From positions 1-32,378 of the forward strand of contig DRKN01000006.1 in the NCBI GenBank assembly GCA_011051755.1: 32,378 nucleotides of DNA, in the 5' to 3' direction. Both the position numbers and the translations under genes were made by a program. How positions within the stretch are numbered: the stretch's first letter is position 1; each line of letters starts with the position of its first letter. A model generated the notes under the pieces. It searched no databases. It saw nothing but the letters and a program-made list of their open reading frames with translations, and had not been told where the DNA came from. This document shows, in pieces, positions 25,983 through 32,378 of the stretch. Origin of the DNA: Gammaproteobacteria bacterium (GTDB lineage Bacteria; Pseudomonadota; Gammaproteobacteria; SZUA-152).

Positions 25983-27806
25983 ATGGCAAAGCCACAAGTT
26001 CACGTCACCGATACTGTGCTACGTGACGCACACCAGTCCTTACTCGCCACCCGCATGCGCACTGACGACATGCTGACCATTTGTGACAGACTGGATAAAA
26101 TCGGCTACTGGTCGCTGGAGATGTGGGGTGGCGCCACCTTCGATGCCTGCATCCGCTTCCTCAAGGAAGACCCGTGGGAGCGCCTGCGCAGACTGCGCAG
26201 CGCATTGCCCAACACCCGCCTGCAAATGCTGCTGCGCGGACAAAACCTGCTCGGCTATCGCCACTACGCCGACGACGTGGTACGCGCCTTCGTCAAAAAG
26301 GCCGCAGAAAACGGCATCGATGTATTCCGCGTTTTCGATGCGCTCAACGACCTGCGCAACCTGCGCGTTTCCATTGAAGCAATAAAGGAAAGCGGCAAGC
26401 ATGCGCAGGGGGCCATCTGCTACACGACCAGTCCGGTGCACTCCATCGAACAATTCGTCAGGCAGGCCCACGAGCTACAGGCCATGGGCTGTGACAGTAT
26501 CGCCATCAAAGACATGGCCGGCCTGCTGACACCCACCACGACCGCCGAGCTGACCCGTGCATTGGTCAACGCACTGACTATCCCCGTGCATCTGCATTCA
26601 CACGCCACCGCCGGTCTGGCCAGTATGTGCCAGCTGAAAGCCATCGAGAATGGCTGCCGACACATCGACACGGCTATCTCCGCCCTCTCCGGCGGCACCA
26701 GCCACCCGCCGACGGAAAGTATGGTCGCCGCGCTGCGCGACACCGAATACGACACCGGCCTCGACCTGCCGGCACTACAGGAAATCGGCTTTTTCTTTTA
26801 CGAGGTACGCAAAAAATATCATCAGTTCGAAAGTGAATTCACCGGCCTCGACACCCGCGTGCAGGTCAACCAAGTGCCCGGCGGAATGATTTCCAACCTG
26901 TCGAACCAGCTGCGTGAACAGGGCGCACTAGAGCACATGAATGCCGTGCTGGAAGAAATCCCCCGCGTGCGCAAGGATCTCGGTTACCCGCCGCTAGTCA
27001 CGCCTGCCTCACAAATCGTCGGTACCCAGGCGGTGCTGAATGTCATGACTGGCAGCCGCTACAAGAGCATCACCAATGAGGTCAAACTGTATCTGCAAGG
27101 CCGCTATGGCAAACCCGCCGCCCCCGTCAATCGTGCAATTCGGCAGCAGGCCATTGGCAATGCCGACATTGTCGCCTGCCGGCCGGCAGACCTCCTGCCA
27201 GCGGAAATGGACAAACTGCGCGGTGAAATCGGCGAGCTGGCCGAATCAGAGGAAGACGTGCTGACCTACGCCATGTTTCCTGATGTGGGTCGTGAATTCA
27301 TCGAACAACGCCGCGCAGGCACCCTGCAACCGGAACTGCTGGAACCCCTGCCGTCGGCAGACACCTCACAGGCGAAGGCTTGCAGCGAATTCAACGTCTC
27401 CATTCACGGCGAGAATTATCACATCAAGGTCGCCGGCACCGGGCACAAAATGCAGGATAAACGCGCCTTTTTCATCAGCGTCGACGGTATCCCCGAAGAA
27501 ATTATCGTCGAATCCCTGAATGAACTGGACACGGACGAATCGAGCGGCCAGGCATCATCCGGCAAGGGTAGCAGCCGACCCAAGGCAAGCTCACCCGGGC
27601 ATGTCACCACGTCCATGCCCGGCATCATCGTTGACGTGTTGGTGAAGATTGGCGATCAAGTTGACGCAGGTAGCGCTCTCATCGTCACCGAGGCCATGAA
27701 AATGGAAACGGAAATCCAGGCACCCGTGGCGGGAAAGATTACCGCCATTCACGTGAAAAAGGGAGACAGCGTCAATCCAGACGAAGTGCTTATTGAAATA
27801 GAATAG
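25983..27806 (+). CDS. Pyruvate carboxylase subunit B / oxaloacetate decarboxylase alpha-like
   Basis: 607 residues. The N-terminal carboxyltransferase TIM barrel starts VTDTVLRDAHQSLLATRMRT (metal-binding Asp in TVLRDAHQS), with FDALNDLRN and metal-binding HLHSHATAGLA (about residues 205-215). The conserved PYC/OADA domain covers about 290-480. A Ser/Gly-rich linker (about 518-540) joins it to a biotinyl domain with biotin-accepting Lys in VTEAMKMETEIQAP (about 572). It moves carboxyl groups between biotin and pyruvate/oxaloacetate. No membrane subunits of the sodium-pumping decarboxylase (OadB, OadG) are near, and the biotin carboxylase is directly upstream (47-base gap, ribosome site AGGAA). 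This points to anaplerotic pyruvate carboxylase PycB rather than a decarboxylase. Confidence 0.88.
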   Translation: MAKPQVHVTDTVLRDAHQSLLATRMRTDDMLTICDRLDKIGYWSLEMWGGATFDACIRFLKEDPWERLRRLRSALPNTRLQMLLRGQNLLGYRHYADDVVRAFVKKAAENGIDVFRVFDALNDLRNLRVSIEAIKESGKHAQGAICYTTSPVHSIEQFVRQAHELQAMGCDSIAIKDMAGLLTPTTTAELTRALVNALTIPVHLHSHATAGLASMCQLKAIENGCRHIDTAISALSGGTSHPPTESMVAALRDTEYDTGLDLPALQEIGFFFYEVRKKYHQFESEFTGLDTRVQVNQVPGGMISNLSNQLREQGALEHMNAVLEEIPRVRKDLGYPPLVTPASQIVGTQAVLNVMTGSRYKSITNEVKLYLQGRYGKPAAPVNRAIRQQAIGNADIVACRPADLLPAEMDKLRGEIGELAESEEDVLTYAMFPDVGREFIEQRRAGTLQPELLEPLPSADTSQAKACSEFNVSIHGENYHIKVAGTGHKMQDKRAFFISVDGIPEEIIVESLNELDTDESSGQASSGKGSSRPKASSPGHVTTSMPGIIVDVLVKIGDQVDAGSALIVTEAMKMETEIQAPVAGKITAIHVKKGDSVNPDEVLIEIE

Positions 27807-28086
27807 ATTGCCAGCGGGCCCCTTGGATCTCTTAGGGCACGATTTCTCGCAGCGCAGGTTTTTTTACGATTGATGACAGAACACTCCGTTCTCGCGCAGC
27901 GCAATTCGCGCCCAAGCGAAAGAGCTTGCCGCAGGATATCGCTGCGCCCCGGCCAAGGTTAAAACCACCACCTTAAAACAGCTGGATTCATCCGTGCTGC
28001 TTATTTCTACCCCGTTACAATTTGACTTGCCGAGTCGACATTCCCGTCCCAGGGGGTGGGAAGGAATTCACCCGTGATACAGCGTT
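27807..28086. other. Intergenic DNA after the pyruvate carboxylase genes
   Basis: No gene was recognised. There is a T-run at 27859-27865 without a convincing stem before it, so a terminator for the carboxylase genes cannot be confirmed. The rest is plain non-coding sequence leading to the repeats next to the IS66 remnant. Confidence 0.4.
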
Positions 28087-28218
28087 CAACGCTGGTTCGC
28101 AGCAAGCTGTAGGGAATTGACTCCTCAGAGATTAAAGTAACAGAGAAGCACTGACTCGCTTCGCATTGTCAACGTTCGTTCGCCGCAAGCGGCGGGGAAT
28201 AGAACCCCAAGAGATTTA
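28087..28218. repeat. Two diverged ~48-bp direct repeats with small hairpins
   Basis: The stretches 28087-28133 and 28170-28218 share CAACG, GTTCGC-GCAAGC-G, GGGAAT and an AGAGATT end. Each contains a hairpin around CAAG: CAG-CAAG-CTG in the first and CCG-CAAG-CGG in the second. The middle pair is A-T in one and C-G in the other, so pairing is kept. The second copy runs into the 3' end of the IS66 remnant. Confidence 0.45.
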
Positions 28219-29134
28219 AGCGTCGAAGAGGTAGCCGCGAATGCGGCAAAATGTTTGCGCGCCCCGGTTAGCGCGAAAGCGGCCTGAGACCTTTTGCTTC
28301 ACCTTGACCATGCGCACATCGCGTTCAGCCAGGTTGTGATCAAAGGGCAGTGAGACGTCGTATAAAAACGCCAGCACCTTTGTGGTTTACCAAACGATCA
28401 TGGAGATTTTTAACTTTGTGCTGTTTCGGCCTTCCGCGTTTCTTGTTTTTATCGACAGGTAACAGCGGAAGCTCATCGCGGCCCGCGCGCAACAGGCGAC
28501 TGTAACACCGATCAAAGTAGGTGATGCGCGATGCCATTAGTGATGGTGCGTTAGCCGCCTTGGCATCATCGACTTCCCGCTTGGCACCCAATAAGCACTG
28601 GCTCAGTTCGGCAACCCACTGCTGTTGATGCTGCGTCACACTTCCGCCGGAAACTCGGCCTTGACGCGAACGGCACAATGGGAAGCAGGTTTTGATCTGT
28701 ACGCAGTGCACTGTGACGCAAACGTTAATCTCTACAAGATCGAAGACTTGGCGTGCTTCATGCTGAATCGATGCTTGCTGTGACAAGTCCGCATGACAGT
28801 GGTTACATTGAGTGACCGCGTGTTCCTGAGCATGGTTCGGATGCTCGACCTGTTTTAACGTGCTGCCCTTGTGTCCGGGTTGCCCTCCACTTTTACGCCC
28901 ACTCTTTTTGCGCGGGCTTTTTGGCTTGGGTTTGCCATAACCATCACTGGAAGGTGGTTTGCTGCTATTACGGCTGTTCTTGGCCAGCTTGTTTTTTAGC
29001 GCCTCGATCTCTTTTTCCAACCCGGTGATACGGGCACACTGAACGTGCAAGCGTTCAACCTGCTTCGAGAGCAGAATGATCAACTCATCTTATTCTGTGT
29101 GGCTGAGGGTCTTTAGATCGGGCAGGGGTTGCAT
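28216..29134 (-). pseudogene. IS66-family transposase (TnpC), decayed remnant
   Basis: Read on the minus strand from the ATG at 29134 (MQPLPDLKTLSHTE), the frame is stopped by TAA at codon 15 (29090-29092) and continues DELIILLSKQVERL, the typical IS66 N-terminus. The KNSRNSSKPPSSDG motif and the zinc-binding CNHCH region follow. Around 28665 the frame shifts (KAEFPAEV is in another frame). At about 28638 the central part holding the first two catalytic Asp residues is missing, and the sequence resumes in the late region (QQWVAELSQ...FDRCYSRLL). A further shift near 28380 moves the C-terminal block ([23 protein letters not shown], with the catalytic Glu) to another frame, ending at 28216. It cannot encode an active transposase. 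GGCTGAGTAGTTAC at 29191-29204 may be one IS end; the other end and a target duplication were not found. Confidence 0.85.
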
Positions 29135-29302
29135 GGCTGTGGAGGTTATATCAGAATCTATCCGGTATTCAATAGATTGTGGGTATTTCGGGCTGAGTAG
29201 TTACACGAAACCCACTTTGGGTAGGCGAGCAGCCGGGAGGTTTGGTCGTTCCAAATGAACGAGAGCCTGTCCCGTGAGCGTAACAAGTGCTTTGAGTACG
29301 AC

Positions 29303-29442
29303 CAAAGCTACCGCATCCTGCTAACGCCCCTCGCCTGAAAGCGCCTACTGTTGGTGCCTACATCCCTGTAGGCAAAGCTACCGCGTCCTGCTAACGCCCC
29401 TCGCCTGAGAGCGCCTACTGTTGGTGCCTACATCCCTGTAGG
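29303..29442 (+). repeat. 70-bp tandem duplication
   Basis: Units 29303-29372 and 29373-29442 are head to tail and differ at 2 of 70 positions (both A to G). Each ends with the hairpin CCTACA-TCCC-TGTAGG. A partial third copy is not present: only CAA follows the second unit. The high identity implies a recent duplication or gene conversion. No coding function is apparent. Confidence 0.85.
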
Positions 29443-29633
29443 CAACACGGCATGGACTTTTTCAGAGGCAACCCGAGCAATTCGTCGGGAGCGGATTGGC
29501 AGCATACAGCAACGCCGAAGGGATGAAAGGACAGGGATGTCCTTCATCAAAAACCGGTGCGCATTTTTCACCCAGCGGCATGGGCAGTCGCGCATGCCAT
29601 CCTATCGATGCACGCATGAATCTATCCTGAGGA
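29443..29633. other. Non-coding DNA with one hairpin
   Basis: GATGAAAGGACA-GGGA-TGTCCTTCATC (29522-29549) forms a stem with one bulged A, of the same GGGATGTCC type as the stem in the neighbouring tandem repeat (TCCCTGTAGG). No gene was recognised. Confidence 0.45.
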
Positions 29634-29667
29634 CAAAAAAACACCGGCCAGTGGCCGGTGTTTTTTG
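29634..29667 (-). terminator. Rho-independent terminator (bidirectional) of the H1-like gene
   Basis: Arms ACACCGGCC (29641-29649) and GGCCGGTGT (29653-29661) form a perfect 9-bp stem with a 3-base loop, flanked by A-runs and T-runs on either side. It lies about 20 bases after the stop codon of the H1-like gene on the minus strand and has the hallmarks of a strong intrinsic terminator in both directions. Confidence 0.85.
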
Positions 29668-29682
29668 CAGCGCCGGTATAGC

Positions 29683-30252
29683 CTAGGCTGCGGTTTTTTT
29701 CTTACGGGTAGCGCGACGACCCTTTTTGCCAGCCTTGGCCTTTTTCGCCGTCTTAAGGTCATACTCACGTTCCCATTTCGCCGTAAAGGCTGCAACTGCC
29801 TTGGCCTTGGCCTCTTCTTTCTTGCGCTCGGTTTCCGCAGATCTCACCGCATCCTTAACGGCCTTTTCAGCCTCGGAGGCATTGGCTCGCGCTGCCGCCA
29901 ATGCAGCCCGCGCCTTTTGCGCAGCCGTCTTGGCCGTCAACAGCGCACGACTGGAGGCAGTCGACTTTTTCTGTGCGGCATTTTTCACGGCCGTCGCAAC
30001 CTTACTCTTGGCGACAGCCGATTTCTTTTCAGCAGCCGCCACTTTGGAAGCCGCTGCTTCAGCAACATTCAATGCACGGGCAACAACTTTCAAGGCTGCT
30101 TCGTGCACCTTGTTCACGGGGCTGGCGGCTGCAACACTCGCAGGAGAAGGAGCCGGACGGCGTCCTCTTGCTTTCGCCTTTACTTTCACTTTCGACTTAA
30201 CCTTGGTTTTAGCTACTTTAGCCTTCACCCGGGCTATCTTCTTTTTAATCAT
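29683..30252 (-). CDS. Lys/Ala-rich histone H1-like (AlgP-like) DNA-binding protein
   Basis: 189 residues from the ATG at 30252, chosen because AGGAG lies about 8 bases before it; upstream in-frame ATGs at 30273 and 30285 have no ribosome binding site. The protein is almost entirely Lys, Ala, Arg, Val, Ser and Glu. It has a basic N-terminus (MIKKKIARVKAKVAKTK) with KARGRRPAP, a long Ala/Lys helical middle (KVAAAEKKSAVAKSKVA...), a short distinct block FTAKWEREYDLKTAKK and a basic tail GKKGRRATRKKKTAA. The composition matches bacterial histone H1-like and AlgP-type proteins, thought to coat DNA or act as global regulators. Homology beyond composition cannot be judged. It is monocistronic, with AT-rich upstream DNA and a strong terminator. 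Confidence 0.75.
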   Translation of the reverse strand: MIKKKIARVKAKVAKTKVKSKVKVKAKARGRRPAPSPASVAAASPVNKVHEAALKVVARALNVAEAAASKVAAAEKKSAVAKSKVATAVKNAAQKKSTASSRALLTAKTAAQKARAALAAARANASEAEKAVKDAVRSAETERKKEEAKAKAVAAFTAKWEREYDLKTAKKAKAGKKGRRATRKKKTAA

Positions 30253-30674
30253 TTCTTCTCGCTCCTCGGACATAACATAATTCAAACAATAACGAAGTGT
30301 ATCGGATTTTTTTTAAATAACAAGTGTTTAGTAAAAAAATTCAACAAATATTGGCGATTTTCCAACAAAAACATCTGAATTCAGGAAAAATAGTGCCTGC
30401 ATCAATGAATATAAAATCGACAAACACAAAAATACATGCCCGCACTATTACGATAATGTCTTCGTCAGACAAAAAATATTGCAGGAAATCCGTGGCTGAT
30501 TAACGCTTAAATCAGCTCTCAAACCAATCACCGGGAAAATATCAAAATAATGTGGATCGCCAAATGCATGCAACCTACCAAACAGAAAAGTCATTGCTCT
30601 TTTATCATTTATAACTCTATGCAATAAGAATAATCGTATATTTCATGACTTTTGACGACTTACAGAAACCGGGG
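30253..30674. other. AT-rich spacer between sbcB and the H1-like gene
   Basis: About 420 bases markedly richer in A/T than the rest of the window. It should hold the promoter of the leftward H1-like gene and the end of the sbcB transcript. No hexamer pair with good spacing stood out, and no sbcB terminator was seen. No open frame of note. Confidence 0.5.
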
Positions 30675-32120
30675 CTATTCCTGGATATTTAACACTGTCT
30701 GCCGGTATCTCAAAAGCGCTCCAAGAATGTCACGCTGTTGCTCAGTAATATCCACTAACGCCAGCAATTCATTAATCCGTGCCATATAGTCCTGCTCTGT
30801 AATGCTGGCATTAAACGATGGATCTGTCAGTCGCTGCAGGCGATACTCATTCCAACACAGCATTTCATCTACAGAAAGTGTTTGCGGATAGTTTCTGGCC
30901 CGATATCGAAACAACATTTCCGGGATTCGTTGATCCTGGAAAGGCATATCAAACGCCTTTAGCTGCTCAGGAGAAGCATGGCGAATCTTTTCCATCTTCT
31001 GTCTATCGGCATTACTGAAGAAACCTCCACTGTAAATCATCAGATCCGGATCGCTTTCCGCTTCGAATTCATGTTGTTTATAGACGGATAGAAGAAGGGA
31101 TATAAAATGAGGATTGCCACGAATAACTTCTAAATGCTGCTGGCAGATATTTGTATCAATCTGCCATTTTTCAGCCATCTCTGCTGTCAGTGTGTTTTCC
31201 GGCACGACAATCGGGCATTTATTGATGTGAATGGTTTTTACCGGTAGCCGCTCAATATCTTTGGGTAACTCGCGCTGGCGGGTAAACAAACGCTGGCGGA
31301 GATCATCAATGGAAAGATGAAGATACGCAGACGGGTCATGCCGCAGGTCATACACCACGACTTCATTACGATTCGATGGATGATTCGTGAGCGGGGCTAC
31401 CAGGGCGATACAGCCCAGTTCGGCAGGGTACATGGATGAGACATGCAAAACCGGGAGCATTTGCGCCACATTCAGCAAACGCCCAACCTGCTGTTTCGAA
31501 CGATGGCGGAAAATGTAGTCGTACAGACGAGGCTGTTTGTCGCGAACCAGTCTGGCAATGGCAATGGTGGCATGCACATCGGACAACGCATCATGTGCCG
31601 ACTGGTGACTCAGGCCGTTGGCTCTGGTCAGATCTTCGAGGCGAAAACTGGGTTTGCCATCCGCATGGCTTGGCCACTCGATGCCTTCCGGCCGCAGGGC
31701 ATGGGTCACCCGTACCAGGTCGATGACATCCCAGCGTGAATTGCCGTTCTGCCATTCGCGCGCATAGGGATCAAAAAAATTTCGATACAGCATATTGCGC
31801 GTCACTTCATCATCGAAACGGATGCTGTTGTAACCCACTACGCACGTATGGGGGCGGGAAAATTCTTCATGGATTCGTGCAATGAACTCCGCTTCGGGAA
31901 GACCTTCCTGCAATGCGTGCTGCGGTGTTATTCCGGTGACCAGACAAGCATCGGGTTGCGGTAGAAAATCGTTTGCCGGGCGACAGTACAGCACCAGCGG
32001 CTCACCGATAATATTCAGATCAAGATCCGTGCGAATACCGGCAAACTGGGCAGGACGATCTCGCCGAGGGTCGACGCCAAAGGTTTCATAATCGTGCCAA
32101 TAGAGACTGTCCGCGCTCAT
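30675..32120 (-). CDS. sbcB: Exonuclease I (3'-5' single-strand DNA exonuclease)
   Basis: 481 residues from the ATG at 32120, which has AAAAGGAGT just upstream; the frame to 32141 is less likely. It degrades single-stranded DNA 3' to 5' in recombination and mismatch repair. The DnaQ-like exonuclease core is at the N-terminus: DYETFG with the catalytic Asp and Glu (about residues 11-13), GYNSIRFDDEVTRN with a further Asp, and HDALSDVHATIAIA with catalytic His and Asp (about 178-190). The SH3-like and helical C-terminal domains follow (RYRARNYPQTLSVDE, the family-typical RARN motif). The length and all motifs fit intact SbcB. The gene appears monocistronic. Confidence 0.95.
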   Translation of the reverse strand: MSADSLYWHDYETFGVDPRRDRPAQFAGIRTDLDLNIIGEPLVLYCRPANDFLPQPDACLVTGITPQHALQEGLPEAEFIARIHEEFSRPHTCVVGYNSIRFDDEVTRNMLYRNFFDPYAREWQNGNSRWDVIDLVRVTHALRPEGIEWPSHADGKPSFRLEDLTRANGLSHQSAHDALSDVHATIAIARLVRDKQPRLYDYIFRHRSKQQVGRLLNVAQMLPVLHVSSMYPAELGCIALVAPLTNHPSNRNEVVVYDLRHDPSAYLHLSIDDLRQRLFTRQRELPKDIERLPVKTIHINKCPIVVPENTLTAEMAEKWQIDTNICQQHLEVIRGNPHFISLLLSVYKQHEFEAESDPDLMIYSGGFFSNADRQKMEKIRHASPEQLKAFDMPFQDQRIPEMLFRYRARNYPQTLSVDEMLCWNEYRLQRLTDPSFNASITEQDYMARINELLALVDITEQQRDILGALLRYRQTVLNIQE

Positions 32121-32155
32121 GCTCACTCCTTTTGGTATCATCGTTTATAAGCACG

Positions 32156-32161
32156 ATTATA
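32156..32161 (-). promoter_or_regulatory. Possible -10 box of sbcB
   Basis: A perfect TATAAT on the minus strand, 35 bases before the sbcB ATG. No convincing -35 hexamer 16-18 bases upstream. Confidence 0.35.
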
Positions 32162-32214
32162 CCTCCGGGCGGGAAATAGTCGGCAGCGAGTCAGCTATCA
32201 TGACGATAGATAGA

Positions 32215-32246
32215 ATGAAGGGAGTAAACAATGAAGGGAGTAAACA
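32215..32246 (+). repeat. Two tandem 16-bp units carrying a ribosome site and ATG
   Basis: ATGAAGGGAGTAAACA occurs twice in perfect tandem and is followed by a third ATGAAGG. Each unit supplies AAGGGAG 6 to 7 bases ahead of the next ATG. The last ATG (32247) opens an 8-codon frame (MKAAGMTP) that stops on the TAG at the edge of the dispersed repeat (32268 onward). Confidence 0.7.
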
Positions 32247-32267
32247 ATGAAGGCCGCAGGCATGACA

Positions 32268-32378
32268 CCCTAGTGTGGCGTAACGTATAAAGTGTACCTA
32301 TCAGCGTGGTGGGAAGCCGTTAGCTGCAAGGCGCGTCTCGCCGGGAATGGCGTGCCCTTTTCAAGAGACGCAACGCCG
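32268..32378 (-). repeat. Hairpin-bearing dispersed repeat, copy 2 (inverted, cut by window end)
   Basis: The 37-bp tail 32268-32304 is the reverse complement of 89-125 at 34 of 37 positions. The hairpin core shows GCGTCTC (32333-32339) pairing with GAGACGC (32365-32371). The core aligns with copy 1 (shared GCGTT, GTC, CTTG, AAGGG, GCCATT, CGGCG, GCGCCTTG in the element's own orientation), but the stem sequence differs while pairing is maintained. The outer arm GGAAGCCGTTAGCTG (32312-32326) has no partner inside the window. Confidence 0.7.

Noticed and set aside
28137-29204. Complete IS66 ends with target duplication
   Set aside because: GTAAC at 28137 and GTTAC at 29200-29204 could be terminal bases, but the inverted match stops after five bases and the flanking 8-mers differ.
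29303-29442. CRISPR array
   Set aside because: It has only two directly abutting 70-bp units with no spacers and no cas genes.

Overview
The window is a piece of a gammaproteobacterial chromosome with moderately high GC. The evidence is gene order: yceD-rpmF-plsX-fabH-fabD-fabG-acpP-fabF-(pabB)-pabC-mltG-tmk-holB-pilZ-tatD is the classical gammaproteobacterial lipid/envelope/replication cluster, and PilZ and exonuclease I (SbcB) are also gammaproteobacterial in type. The genus cannot be named from the sequence. No tRNA, rRNA or CRISPR array was seen, and no phage genes.

Layout. 1-489: a hairpin-bearing dispersed repeat and otherwise empty DNA. 490-3414 (+): an M16C zinc metalloprotease of the presequence-protease type. 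3651-7121 (-): a 1156-residue fusion protein. It has an ExeA/exosortase-locus type ATPase, a degenerate J-like domain, one membrane segment, a TolA-like Ala-rich helix and two tandem NTF2-like domains; its start is probably a TTG. 7398-10479: galE (+), a secreted trypsin-like protease (-) and a class V aminotransferase (+). 10480-10820: non-coding DNA made of palindromic repeats. 10821-24304 (-): the large fab/pab/tmk/holB cluster, which runs leftwards from a near-consensus promoter directly in front of yceD. 24517-27806 (+): a two-gene pyruvate carboxylase (biotin carboxylase subunit, then carboxyltransferase plus biotinyl subunit), divergent from yceD. 27807-29204: decayed IS66-family DNA. 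29303-29442: a 70-bp tandem duplication. 29683-30252 (-): a Lys/Ala-rich histone H1-like protein with a strong terminator. 30675-32120 (-): exonuclease I. 32121-32378: a second copy of the hairpin-bearing repeat, inverted relative to the first.

How the genes work together. The central cluster joins phospholipid/fatty-acid initiation (PlsX, FabH, FabD, FabG, ACP, FabF) to p-aminobenzoate synthesis (PabB, PabC), peptidoglycan chain termination (MltG), dTMP kinase, the clamp-loader delta-prime subunit, PilZ and TatD. acpP has its own promoter and is followed by strong hairpins and a roughly 240-bp element with 15-bp terminal inverted repeats, so ACP is probably expressed out of proportion to its neighbours. 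The pyruvate carboxylase pair would supply oxaloacetate.

The most unusual items are the large ATPase/J-like/TM/TolA-like/double-NTF2 fusion, and the pair of inverted repeats at the window ends whose hairpin stems differ in sequence but keep their pairing. Also notable are the nearly leaderless yceD promoter and several MITE-like or REP-like palindromic insertions inside a housekeeping cluster. All assignments are from reading motifs and family resemblance; no database search was possible.
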